Below, one piece after another: positions 9,092-18,131 of a DNA stretch of 64,000 bases; the stretch's first letter is position 1, and each line of letters begins with the position of its first letter. The position numbers were made by a program, and so were the translations under genes. The notes beneath the pieces are model-generated. The model was not told the DNA's origin and searched no databases. It saw nothing but the letters and a program-made list of their open reading frames with translations. This DNA comes from an uncultured Coriobacteriaceae bacterium (GTDB lineage Bacteria; Actinomycetota; Coriobacteriia; Coriobacteriales; Atopobiaceae): assembly GCA_902777325.1 (NCBI GenBank), contig CACYTH010000005.1, positions 1-64,000 of the forward strand, given 5' to 3'.

Positions 9092-10905
9092 TCACTGATG
9101 AGGACAAGGAGCGGGTTCGCCAGGCGACTGACGTGCTCGCCCTCGTGGGCGAGACGGTCGAGCTGCGCCAGCGGGGCAACAGCTTTTGGGGCTGCTGCCC
9201 CTTCCATCAGGAGAAGAGCCCCTCGTTTCACGTCGATCCCCAGACGGGCCTGTGGAAGTGCTTCGGCTGCGGTGAGTCGGGCGACGTCTTTGCCTACGTG
9301 ATGAGGCGCGAGTCGCTCGACTTCCCCGACTCCATCCGCTACCTGGCTGACCGTGCCGGCATCGAGCTCTCGGAGGAGCAGGGCGCACGTCGCGGTCCGC
9401 GCCGCAACCGGCTCGTTGAGGCTCTCACGATGGCGGAGGAGTACTACAACACCATGCTCCTGCGCGGTCGCGGGCAGGGTCCCGACGCCGCCAGGCGCTA
9501 CCTGGGCGGACGCGGCTTTGGCTCTGCCGTCTGCCGCAGCTGGAAGCTCGGATATGCCCCCGGCAACGGCAAGCTCGTCTCGTACCTGCGCTCGAAGGGG
9601 TTCACCCCCGCCGAGCTCGTGGCTGCCGACCTTGCCCTGGAGAGCGGGGGACGCCTGCGCGACCGGTTCTACGAGCGCGTGATGTTTCCCATCCATGACC
9701 GCCAGGGGCGCACCATCGCCTTCGGCGGGCGCGTTATGGGCGACGCCAAGCCCAAGTACCTCAACACCAAGGAGACTCCGGTCTTCCACAAGTCCAAGCA
9801 TCTCTTTGCCTTCGACCGTGCCAAGGACTCCATGACCGCAACCGGCGAGGCGATCGTCTGCGAAGGCTACACAGACGTCATCGCGATGCACGAGGCAGGC
9901 CTCACCAATGCGGTCGCGGCACTGGGAACCTCCTTCTCGGTGGACCACGTGCGCGCGATCTCCGGCTTCGCAAAGAGCCGCATCATCTGCCTGTTTGACG
10001 GGGACGCCGCGGGCCAGAAGGCTGCGGAGCGTGCCGTGCAGTTCATGGACAAGACGCAGCTTGAGATGGTGTGCGTCGTGCTGCCCGACAACCAGGACCC
10101 TGCGGAGTACCTTGCCGACCACGGTGTCGACGAGCTTCGCGCGCGCCTGTCCGAGGCCCGCCCGCTCATGGACTTCGTCTTCGAGCGCCGCCTTGCCGCC
10201 TACGACCTGTCGGTGCCGGGCCAGCGCGTGGCCGCTCTGGACAGTCTCGCGGAGGTGCTGGCACCCCTCAAGGATTCCGTGCTCCTCGATGGCTATGCCG
10301 CCCAGGTCGCGCAGATGCTTGGAACCACCACGGAGGAAGCGCGCCGGCGCATCCGCGAGCGTCCCGCACGCCGTCAGCCAATGCAGGACGAGCCTGCCGT
10401 GCCCACGGGGCAGCCCGTCTACCAGGACGACCTGTCCATGCTCTCATCAAGCGAGCGTTTTCAGGTCACGGCCGAGCGCGAGCTTCTGGCGCTCATGGCG
10501 ACCGCCCCCGATGCCGTGCGCCCATACGGCGACCGCATCGCCACCTTTACCTGGTCCGACTCGCGCAACGAGGCGATGGCCTGGGCAATGCTCGCCACGC
10601 CGGTGGGCACGTCACCGCGCGACGTCGTCGCGGCTGCGCAGAGCGTGGTCGCCGAGGCGCCCCGCATCCTTGCCGGCGGGCGCATCGCGATGCTCGAGGA
10701 CATGGATGTGCAGAACAAGGTCGAGTTTCTCCTCGATACCGTAGAGCTGGCCTCGTGCAAGCGCGAGGTACAACAGATCAGGGGTCGTCTGCGCACGCAG
10801 GGCTCATCCCCGGTTGGCGAGGAGACGCAGAGCCTCTTCAGGCGCGCCACCGAGCTGCAAAGAAGGATTGGTGAATTGACGAAACGTCTGCCTTCAGTTG
10901 TTTAA
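9088..10905 (+). CDS. dnaG: DNA primase DnaG
   Basis: DnaG makes RNA primers at the replication fork. The product has 605 residues from a GTG at 9088 that overlaps the ribF stop (GTGA), with GGAGG at 9076-9080; an in-frame ATG at 9052 lies inside ribF and is less likely. The CHC2 zinc finger uses C37, H40, C58 and C61. The Toprim core has EGYTDVIAMHEAG and the acidic FDGDAAGQKA motif. The C-terminal part is the helicase-binding domain. The dnaG-rpoD pairing seen here is the old macromolecular-synthesis arrangement. Confidence 0.95.
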   Translation: MITDEDKERVRQATDVLALVGETVELRQRGNSFWGCCPFHQEKSPSFHVDPQTGLWKCFGCGESGDVFAYVMRRESLDFPDSIRYLADRAGIELSEEQGARRGPRRNRLVEALTMAEEYYNTMLLRGRGQGPDAARRYLGGRGFGSAVCRSWKLGYAPGNGKLVSYLRSKGFTPAELVAADLALESGGRLRDRFYERVMFPIHDRQGRTIAFGGRVMGDAKPKYLNTKETPVFHKSKHLFAFDRAKDSMTATGEAIVCEGYTDVIAMHEAGLTNAVAALGTSFSVDHVRAISGFAKSRIICLFDGDAAGQKAAERAVQFMDKTQLEMVCVVLPDNQDPAEYLADHGVDELRARLSEARPLMDFVFERRLAAYDLSVPGQRVAALDSLAEVLAPLKDSVLLDGYAAQVAQMLGTTTEEARRRIRERPARRQPMQDEPAVPTGQPVYQDDLSMLSSSERFQVTAERELLALMATAPDAVRPYGDRIATFTWSDSRNEAMAWAMLATPVGTSPRDVVAAAQSVVAEAPRILAGGRIAMLEDMDVQNKVEFLLDTVELASCKREVQQIRGRLRTQGSSPVGEETQSLFRRATELQRRIGELTKRLPSVV

Positions 10906-10956
10906 AACGAGACAAAAGCGGGTATCATCCAAAAGTCTTATGTAGAAAGGATGCCT

Positions 10957-12315
<1,359 letters not shown>

Positions 12316-12319
12316 CGAG

Positions 12320-12350
12320 GAGCGCCGGGGTGCCGGCGCTCTTCTCTTGT
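12320..12350 (+). terminator. Terminator after rpoD
   Basis: A 9-bp GC-rich perfect stem (12320-12328 with 12333-12341) with a GGTG loop is followed by TTCTCTTGT. It closes the rimP-rpoD operon five bases after the stop codon. Confidence 0.7.
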
Positions 12351-12417
12351 GCTCGGGGCATTGTCGCGGTAATGGCACTACAATCTCCAAGCGCGCGAAA
12401 AAAGTTCCAATTGTGAC

Positions 12418-12446
12418 TTGCGTAAGCGAATGGATTCCCCTATAGT
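12418..12446 (+). promoter_or_regulatory. Promoter of tRNA-Asn
   Basis: TTGCGT at 12418-12423 and TATAGT at 12441-12446 are separated by exactly 17 bases. The tRNA begins 23 bases after the -10 box. Confidence 0.6.
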
Positions 12447-12468
12447 TATTTCTCGCGCAACGCCTAAT

Positions 12469-12543
12469 TCCCCGGTGGCGCAGTGGTAGCGCAGCGGACT
12501 GTTAATCCGTATGTCGTAGGTTCGAATCCTACCCGGGGAGCCA
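12469..12543 (+). tRNA. tRNA-Asn (anticodon GTT)
   Basis: The acceptor stem TCCCCGG (12469-12475) pairs with CCGGGGA (12533-12539). The D arm (GCGC...GCGC), the anticodon stem GCGGA/TCCGT with loop CTGTTAA and the T arm TAGG-TTCGAAT-CCTA are complete. The anticodon GTT is at 12501-12503, which reads AAC/AAU. The discriminator is G and the 3' CCA (12541-12543) is encoded. Confidence 0.96.
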
Positions 12544-12551
12544 GACCTTCC

Positions 12552-12577
12552 AACCCACCTTCCGGTGGGTTTTTTTA
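12552..12577 (+). terminator. Terminator of tRNA-Asn
   Basis: An 8-bp stem AACCCACC/GGTGGGTT with a TTCC loop runs into seven further T residues. This is a strong intrinsic terminator directly after the tRNA. Confidence 0.9.
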
Positions 12578-12633
12578 TTATTGCGAGTACCAAGGTCCAG
12601 TATTTGGGAATCGTGGACGAGCGACTGGTTTGG

Positions 12634-12663
12634 TTGACTTGTGCATCCGCTGTGGTCTATGGT
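12634..12663 (+). promoter_or_regulatory. Possible promoter of the glycosyltransferase operon
   Basis: TTGACT at 12634-12639 and TATGGT at 12658-12663 have an 18-base spacer, and lie 39 bases before the TTG start of the glycosyltransferase. Sequence match only. Confidence 0.45.
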
Positions 12664-12701
12664 CACTTTCGTATGTCTCAAGTGGCAGATAGGGGATAGG
12701 C

Positions 12702-13658
12702 TTGGTTAGCTTTATCGTGCCTTGCTATAACGAGCAGGACAACGTCTTTGCTTTCTACGAGGCGTTTGAGCAAGCCTTTGGCGCAGGCGATGCCATCGAC
12801 TGGCATCTCGTGATGGTGGATGACGGTAGCCGAGATGCCACCTACGAGCGGCTGAGCGAGCTTGCCAAGCGCGACGAGCGGGTGACGGTCATCAGCTTCT
12901 CGCGCAACTTTGGCAAGGAGGCGGCCATATACGCTGGTCTCCAGGAGGCTTTGGGCTCTGATTACGTGGGGATCATCGATGCCGACCTTCAGCAGCCTCC
13001 GGCAACTGCCCTGGAGATGTACGGCATCTTGGTCGAAAACCCGCAGTATGACTGCGTCGCGGCCTATCAGGAGACCCGCCATGAGGGTGCGCTGATGGAG
13101 TTCATGAAGCGCTCCTTCTACGAGGTGTTCGCTCGTGCCGCGCGCTCCAACACGGTGGTGGCCAATGCGAGCGACTTCCGTATCTTCAATCGGAAGATGG
13201 CCAATGCCATCGTCAATCTGCCCGAGTACCACCGGTTCTCAAAGGGAATCTTCTCGTGGGTCGGGTTCAAGACCTACGCCTATCCGTACGAGCCGAGCGA
13301 GCGTAACGCGGGCACCACCAAGTGGAACTTCAAGTCTCTCATGGGCTATGCGATCGACGGCATTCTGGCGTTCTCCACGCGTCCGCTGCATCTCATCACG
13401 GGCCTTGGCATCTGCTGCTCTGCTGCGGCTCTCCTGTATGCGCTCGTGCTGATCATAAAGACGCTCATCGTTGGCATCGACGTGCCGGGCTATGCGTCCA
13501 TCACGGCGCTCATCCTGCTGTTTGGCAGCGTGCAGCTGCTTGCAATCGGCGTGATTGGCGAGTACCTTGCCCGCTTGTACGAGCAAGGCAAGCAGCGTCC
13601 GATATACATCGTGCGTCGCAGGCTCAACCAGATGAAGGGGGAGCGCGATGATGCGTGA
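12702..13658 (+). CDS. Membrane glycosyltransferase, family 2 (GtrB/polyprenyl-phosphate type)
   Basis: The 318-residue product is a GT2 enzyme of the dolichol/undecaprenyl-phosphate sugar transferase group, which loads a sugar onto a lipid carrier on the cytoplasmic side. It has FIVPCYNEQDNV at the N-terminus, the nucleotide-binding VMVDDGSRDATYERL, and GIIDADLQQPP as the DxD-type motif. Two transmembrane segments lie at the C-terminus (about 235-260 and 265-290), as in GtrB. The start is a TTG at 12702 preceded by AGGGGATAGG. The next gene overlaps it and encodes a GtrA flippase, which fits a GtrB-GtrA pair. The transferred sugar is unknown. Confidence 0.88.
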   Translation: MVSFIVPCYNEQDNVFAFYEAFEQAFGAGDAIDWHLVMVDDGSRDATYERLSELAKRDERVTVISFSRNFGKEAAIYAGLQEALGSDYVGIIDADLQQPPATALEMYGILVENPQYDCVAAYQETRHEGALMEFMKRSFYEVFARAARSNTVVANASDFRIFNRKMANAIVNLPEYHRFSKGIFSWVGFKTYAYPYEPSERNAGTTKWNFKSLMGYAIDGILAFSTRPLHLITGLGICCSAAALLYALVLIIKTLIVGIDVPGYASITALILLFGSVQLLAIGVIGEYLARLYEQGKQRPIYIVRRRLNQMKGERDDA

Positions 13659-14040
13659 GAACGACCTTGCGGAGACTGGCAAGCAGGGCATTGCCTACGT
13701 CTTGGTCGGGGGAGGCACCGCCCTTCTCGAGCTTGGCCTCTTCCAGCTGCTCTTTGAGCTCGTCAAGCTCCCTCTGGCAGTCTCAAACGTGTCTGCCACC
13801 ATCGCCGCGACCGCCGTCAACTTCCTTCTCAATCGCAACGTCACCTTCAAGAGCACGTCCAATCCCGTGCGGAGCCTCGTGCTCTACATCGTGCTCTTTG
13901 GCGCCAACATGGCCATCTCGACATTCGCAATCGGTGTTCTCGTTGGGCTGGGGCTGCCGTCTGCCGTTGCCAAGCTCATCATGCAGGCATGTGTGGTGGT
14001 TTGGAACTTCGTGCTCTACCGAAAGGTCATATTCGTATAG
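13648..14040 (+). CDS. GtrA-family membrane protein (lipid-linked sugar flippase)
   Basis: The 130-residue product has four predicted transmembrane helices and the GtrA-family pattern (YVLVGGGTALLELGLFQLLF, then NFLLNRNVTFKS after the second helix). GtrA proteins are thought to move polyprenyl-linked sugars across the membrane for decoration of surface glycans. The gene overlaps the end of the glycosyltransferase gene by 11 bases. The ATG at 13648 follows AAGGGGGAG closely; the ATG at 13651 is an equally possible start. Together with the preceding gene it forms a minimal glycan-decoration module. Confidence 0.88.
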   Translation: MMRENDLAETGKQGIAYVLVGGGTALLELGLFQLLFELVKLPLAVSNVSATIAATAVNFLLNRNVTFKSTSNPVRSLVLYIVLFGANMAISTFAIGVLVGLGLPSAVAKLIMQACVVVWNFVLYRKVIFV

Positions 14041-14144
14041 GCCTATTTGCGCAGAGCCTTCAATCCGCTAAAGTTCGTTCAGTGAGTAACATGTTCGCCG
14101 TCCAGGCGCCATGCCGACAGAACTCGACATATGGAGGTAAACCC

Positions 14145-14633
14145 GTGGGCTATAAGAACGATGCCATCGATACCGAGGAGAAGCAGACCTACGGAGAGGT
14201 CTCCTCAGACGGGTCGTACAAGGGGCTCCGCCGGGTCCTGACGTATGGCACCTTCGACCTGCTGCACTTTGGCCACGTGCGCCTTCTGCGCCGTGCCGCC
14301 CAGCTCGGCGACTACCTGGTGGTGGCGCTCTCGACGGACGAGTTCAACGCAGGCAAGGGCAAGAAGTCGTTCTACGACTACGAGACGCGCAAGGAGATGC
14401 TCGAGGCCATTCGCTATGTAGACCTCGTCATTCCAGAGGATTCTTGGGAGCAGAAGGTCGATGACGTGAAGCAATATGGCATCGACGTCGTGGTTATGGG
14501 CGGAGACTGGGCAGGAAGCGACAGGTTCGAGTACCTCAAGGACTACTGCGAGGTCGTATACCTCGACCGCACTCCCGGCATCTCCACCACACAAGTCAAG
14601 CAGCACCTGGCTACGGGCGAGAACGCACATTAG
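14145..14633 (+). CDS. Glycerol-3-phosphate cytidylyltransferase-like protein (TagD/TarD)
   Basis: This is a cytidylyltransferase-like enzyme that would make CDP-glycerol or a related CDP-activated alcohol for wall or surface polymer synthesis. The 162-residue product has TYGTFDLLHFGHVRLLRRA, which contains the HxGH signature, then LSTDEFN and PGISTTQVK. The start is a GTG at 14145 with TGGAGGT seven bases upstream. This gives an unusual extension of about 29 residues before the conserved VLTYGTFD, where most TagD proteins start almost at once. It follows the GtrB-GtrA pair, so a role in the same surface polymer is inferred. Confidence 0.85.
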   Translation: MGYKNDAIDTEEKQTYGEVSSDGSYKGLRRVLTYGTFDLLHFGHVRLLRRAAQLGDYLVVALSTDEFNAGKGKKSFYDYETRKEMLEAIRYVDLVIPEDSWEQKVDDVKQYGIDVVVMGGDWAGSDRFEYLKDYCEVVYLDRTPGISTTQVKQHLATGENAH

Positions 14634-14859
14634 CGTTGTTGCTGCGGAATGATTGCGCGGCGTATTCTTCATATATTGAGGCAATCATGTCGCCTGAAAC
14701 CAGGTGCAAATACTGATTAATAACCCTTAGAGATTGCCTGATTCGCAATAGTTTCAATAGTTATATTGTTGGCGTGCCTGTTACCGACAAGGTCTAAGCA
14801 GCTTGTTTTGCACTGTGTTGTTACCTTTTGGTACTACTACGGTCTAGGGCAAAAAGGCA

Positions 14860-14868
14860 TGCTACTAT
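14860..14868 (+). promoter_or_regulatory. Extended -10 promoter of the secreted hydrolase gene
   Basis: TGCTACTAT at 14860-14868 is an extended -10 element (TGn plus TACTAT) without a good -35 box. The same TGCTAnnnT form occurs before rpsO, rpsT, mihF and spoVS in this window. The intergenic region 14634-14907 is more AT-rich than its surroundings and contains an 8-bp inverted repeat (14679-14686 with 14732-14739); I see no gene in it. Confidence 0.45.
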
Positions 14869-14907
14869 CCAAACGGCTCTTTATAAATGCAAGGAGGAAA
14901 GAGGCGT

Positions 14908-16419
14908 ATGGCCAGTATGATTAGAGGAGTCAGGACTTCAATAGCACTCGCTCTCGCGGTGGCGATCCTGACGCCGGCATCTGCCTTAGCGGATGAGGCG
15001 AGCAATACTGCATCCAATGACACGAATGACGACGTTATCGAGACGGTCGTCACTCAACAGAAGGATGACGAGGTCGCCTTAGGCGAGCAGGGCGACGATC
15101 AGGAGCCAATGCTCGATAGCGATACTGCCGATGCGGAAAATGCTGACAATCCCGTCGTTGACCCTACGCAAGACTGCGAACTGGGTGATGAAGACGACCT
15201 TGACGCAGGTGCAGAAGAACCCCATGACGGCATTACGGTGAGTGACGACTCAATGCCTCAGACGCAGGCAGCTGAGTCGACAGAGCCGGTAGAAGATGAG
15301 CCGACGGAGACGGCGGAGGAAGAGGAGGCGGACGTTCCGACTGGTCATTTTGAGAAGCCAGGCGATGGTTACACGTACTATCGTGATGAGACGGGAAAGC
15401 TGGCAAAATGGTCTAGGACCATCGATGGCAAGCTCTACTACTTCGACGGGGCGGGCCGCATGTTCACCGGCTGGCTCACCTGGAACGACGACAAGACCCG
15501 CAGCTACTTCGACCCGACGAAGGGAGGCGCGGCCGCTACGGGCTTCAAGAAGGACGGCGGCGCCACTTACTACCTGAGCCCCAAGAGCTACCGCACGGTC
15601 AGGTGGTTCCAGACCATCAACGGCAATGAGTATTACTTCAGCGGGGCCTGCAAGATGGCCACTGGCATTGTCACCTGGGCGAAGGATGGGTCTGCGGCCC
15701 TCTTCGGCTCTAACGGCGCAAAGGTCACGAGCGGTTGGGCCACGATGGGCGACAATAGGTACTATGCACGAAACGGATCCCTTGTCCGTTATAGGCAGAA
15801 GATTGATAACGAGGAGTACTATTTCTACAGCTCGTACGCAATGCATAAGGGCTGGATTAAATGGCCCAAGACCGGCACCTGGTCTTACTATGATACTAAG
15901 ACTGGCATAAAGGATGAAAGTCTCGAGAACAAGTGGCTCCTTGTCATGCAGGACCATATCGCCCAGGTTGCCGAACACTTCGCATCTCATGACGCCCATG
16001 GCTACAGCCAGCCCAATCGCGGTGCGGGTGGATCAGAAGCCATCGAATTGAAGGACGGGACCCAAGTGACGATCTCGAAGGCCGATGTGGACTGCTCGGA
16101 GATGGTCCGTCAGTGTGTGAACGCGGTTCTTGGTTACAACGTCATCAAGTACATGGACACCAGGTGCGAGGACAGCCTGCTCAGGGCCAAGGGTTTCGTG
16201 AGAATGGCATTCAATGCAAATTCCGTGCAACGCGGTGATGTCCTCTGGCGCTATGGACACACTGCCGTTGCCTTGGGGGACAACAAGCAAGCTGAAGCGT
16301 TCTGTGACGAGAACCACGATATCTATGGCCCCATACGGGGTGACAACAATGGAGCGGAAGTAGCCGTAAACCCGCTCAGAACCACTGGCTATTGGACCTA
16401 CATCTATCGTTTCGTGTAA
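14908..16419 (+). CDS. Secreted NlpC/P60-like peptidoglycan hydrolase with wall-binding repeats
   Basis: The 503-residue product has a signal peptide (MASMIRGVRTSIALALAVAI, likely cleaved after A28), an acidic low-complexity region to about residue 145, and aromatic cell-wall/glucan-binding repeats at about 150-335 (LYYFDGAGRMFTGWLTW, YYLSPKSYRTVRWFQTINGN, EYYFYSSYAMHKGWIKW). The C-terminal domain resembles the phage-lysin Amidase_5/NlpC-P60 group, with DCSEM containing Cys396 and GDVLWRYGHTAVAL containing His451 as likely catalytic residues. It probably cuts peptidoglycan peptides or acts as a surface adhesin-hydrolase. AAGGAGGAAAG at 14891-14901 supports the ATG at 14908. It is a paralogue of the gene at 1-880. 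Confidence 0.85.
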   Translation: MASMIRGVRTSIALALAVAILTPASALADEASNTASNDTNDDVIETVVTQQKDDEVALGEQGDDQEPMLDSDTADAENADNPVVDPTQDCELGDEDDLDAGAEEPHDGITVSDDSMPQTQAAESTEPVEDEPTETAEEEEADVPTGHFEKPGDGYTYYRDETGKLAKWSRTIDGKLYYFDGAGRMFTGWLTWNDDKTRSYFDPTKGGAAATGFKKDGGATYYLSPKSYRTVRWFQTINGNEYYFSGACKMATGIVTWAKDGSAALFGSNGAKVTSGWATMGDNRYYARNGSLVRYRQKIDNEEYYFYSSYAMHKGWIKWPKTGTWSYYDTKTGIKDESLENKWLLVMQDHIAQVAEHFASHDAHGYSQPNRGAGGSEAIELKDGTQVTISKADVDCSEMVRQCVNAVLGYNVIKYMDTRCEDSLLRAKGFVRMAFNANSVQRGDVLWRYGHTAVALGDNKQAEAFCDENHDIYGPIRGDNNGAEVAVNPLRTTGYWTYIYRFV

Positions 16420-16424
16420 AGCGT

Positions 16425-16460
16425 GCACACGAGCGTCGCCCAAAGGCGGCGCTCGTGTGC
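16425..16460 (+). terminator. Strong inverted repeat after the hydrolase gene, probable terminator
   Basis: A 16-bp stem (16425-16440 with 16445-16460, one G-U pair) and a CAAA loop lie five bases after the stop codon. The following bases, CTTGTGTGC, are only weakly T-rich, so termination efficiency is uncertain. Confidence 0.55.
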
Positions 16461-16473
16461 CTTGTGTGCAGCC

Positions 16474-16502
16474 TTGAAAATGCATGATGTGGCGGCTATA
16501 TT
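16474..16502 (+). promoter_or_regulatory. Promoter of the pyr operon
   Basis: TTGAAA at 16474-16479 and TATATT at 16497-16502 have an ideal 17-base spacer. Transcription would start near 16509, giving a leader of about 130 bases that begins exactly at a PyrR-type stem-loop. Confidence 0.75.
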
Positions 16503-16509
16503 GGTTACG

Positions 16510-16620
16510 ACCTTTAAGCGCGGTACGGGATGCCGACAAGGTGACGCACTACATAAGCACTCGTTTTTCTGAGTCTCCTTCCGGATGCCCATGCCGCGCA
16601 AGCGGGTAGGCATCTTTTTT
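16510..16620 (+). promoter_or_regulatory. PyrR-responsive transcription attenuator of the pyr operon
   Basis: Three elements are visible. (a) A stem-loop 16510-16542: outer stem ACCTT/AAGGT, upper stem GGTA/TGCC, and a CGGGA loop matching the NGNGA loop of known PyrR-binding RNAs. (b) An antiterminator in which 16518-16529 pairs with 16588-16599 (12 positions, one mismatch and one G-U). (c) A terminator, GATGCC (16584-16589) with GGCATC (16609-16614) plus an inner CCGC/GCGG stem, then TTTTTT at 16615-16620. The antiterminator uses the 5' half of the terminator, so the two exclude each other. When uridine nucleotides are high, PyrR would hold (a) closed and allow termination. Confidence 0.75.
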
Positions 16621-16638
16621 CTTTACGGAAGGAGTTCC

Positions 16639-17205
16639 ATGGATCAGGCCAATCTTAAGGCGGTCATCATGGACGAGCAGGCGATGGACCGTGCCATCAC
16701 CCGCATCGCTCACGAGATCATCGAGCACAACGAAGGCGCATCCAGCATCGCGCTGGTCGGCGTCCTTCGTCGCGGCGTGCCCCTGGCCGAGCGCCTCGCC
16801 GACAAGATCGAGGCAATCGAGGGCGTGCGTCCCCAGATCGGCAAGCTCGACATCAGCTTCTATCGCGATGACTTCTCAAGCCACATCGCACCGGTCCTCC
16901 ATGCCACCGAGATCATGTTCCCCATCGACGGCGTTGACGTTGTGCTGGTTGACGACGTGCTATACACCGGCAGGACCATCCGCGCCGCGCTTGACGCGCT
17001 GATGGATTACGGTCGCGCCAAGAGCGTCCAGCTTGCCGTCATGGTCGACCGCGGCCATCGCGAGCTCCCCATCCGCGCCGACTACGTGGGCAAGAACGTC
17101 CCCTCGTCGCACGACGAGGACGTGCGCGTGAGCATCACCCCGCTCGACGAGAAGAACTCCGTCGAGATCTGGGGTATCGACAAGTCCCATGGAGGTGCTA
17201 ACTAA
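16639..17205 (+). CDS. pyrR: Pyr operon attenuation protein / uracil phosphoribosyltransferase PyrR
   Basis: PyrR senses UMP/UTP and binds the pyr mRNA leader; it also has weak uracil phosphoribosyltransferase activity. The 188-residue product has the PRPP-binding loop VVLVDDVLYTGRT at about residues 101-113 and the conserved start (KAVIMDEQAMDRAITRIAHEI). GGAAGGAG at 16627-16634 lies just before the ATG. It is the first gene of the pyr operon and follows a leader with a matching attenuator, so autogenous control of the whole operon is likely. pyrB begins two bases after its stop. Confidence 0.96.
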   Translation: MDQANLKAVIMDEQAMDRAITRIAHEIIEHNEGASSIALVGVLRRGVPLAERLADKIEAIEGVRPQIGKLDISFYRDDFSSHIAPVLHATEIMFPIDGVDVVLVDDVLYTGRTIRAALDALMDYGRAKSVQLAVMVDRGHRELPIRADYVGKNVPSSHDEDVRVSITPLDEKNSVEIWGIDKSHGGAN

Positions 17206-17207
17206 TC

Positions 17208-18131
17208 ATGCTTTCCGTCAAACATCTCATTGACACCACGAGCCTGACCGCCGACGACATCACCCAGATTCTCGACACGGCCAAGTCCTTTGACCCCATC
17301 GTCAACGGCCGCAACATCAAGAAGGTGCCCGCCCTGCGTGGCCGCACCATCGTGAACCTCTTCCTCGAGCCGTCCACGCGTACGCTCAAGAGCTTCGAGC
17401 TGGCCGAGAAGCGCCTCTCCGCCGACTCCATCTCCATGGGCGGCGCGACCTCCTCGGTCGTCAAGGGCGAGAGCCTGGCCGACACCATCCAGACCATCGA
17501 CGCCATGAAGGTCGACATGTTCGTCGTCCGCGCGCGTCTTGCCGGCACCCCGCAGGTGATCACCCAGAACACCGACGCAATCGTGATCAACGGCGGCGAC
17601 GGCAAGCACCAGCATCCCACCCAGGCGATGCTCGACCTCTACACCATCCGCGAGCACTTCGGCCATCTGGACGGCCTGAAGGTCGCCATCGTCGGCGACC
17701 TCGCCCACAGCCGCGTGTGTGGCTCCCTCGCCCCCGCCCTCAAGACCATGGGCGCCGACGTGACCCTCGTGGCGCCTCCCACCTTCCAGGTGGGCGACCC
17801 CTCGTGGTTCGGTTGCAACCAGACCAATCACCTCGACGATGTCATCGAGGACATGGACGTGATCTACATGCTGCGCGTCCAGCTCGAGCGCATGGAGGGT
17901 GCCGCCATCCCGTCCCGCCGCGAGTACAACCGTCTCTACGGCCTGTCGCTCGAGCGCGAGGCCCGCATGAAGGACAATGCGATCATCTGCCACCCGGGCC
18001 CGATGAACCGCGGCATGGAGATTGACGCCGAGGTTGCCGACTGCGCTCGCTCGAGGATTCTGAACCAGGTCAACGCGGGCGTGCTCACCCGCATGGCCGA
18101 GATGTACCTGCTCATGGGAGGAGAAGAGTAA
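17208..18131 (+). CDS. pyrB: Aspartate carbamoyltransferase catalytic subunit
   Basis: PyrB condenses carbamoyl phosphate with aspartate, the first committed step of pyrimidine synthesis. The 307-residue product has the carbamoyl-phosphate motif STRT (56-59) within FLEPSTRTLKSFELAEK, the GGDGKHQHPTQ segment and the aspartate-side HPGPMNRG motif near 263. No pyrI regulatory subunit gene is present, so it is probably an unregulated catalytic form, as in Gram-positive bacteria. It overlaps pyrC by one base (TAATG). Confidence 0.96.
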   Translation: MLSVKHLIDTTSLTADDITQILDTAKSFDPIVNGRNIKKVPALRGRTIVNLFLEPSTRTLKSFELAEKRLSADSISMGGATSSVVKGESLADTIQTIDAMKVDMFVVRARLAGTPQVITQNTDAIVINGGDGKHQHPTQAMLDLYTIREHFGHLDGLKVAIVGDLAHSRVCGSLAPALKTMGADVTLVAPPTFQVGDPSWFGCNQTNHLDDVIEDMDVIYMLRVQLERMEGAAIPSRREYNRLYGLSLEREARMKDNAIICHPGPMNRGMEIDAEVADCARSRILNQVNAGVLTRMAEMYLLMGGEE

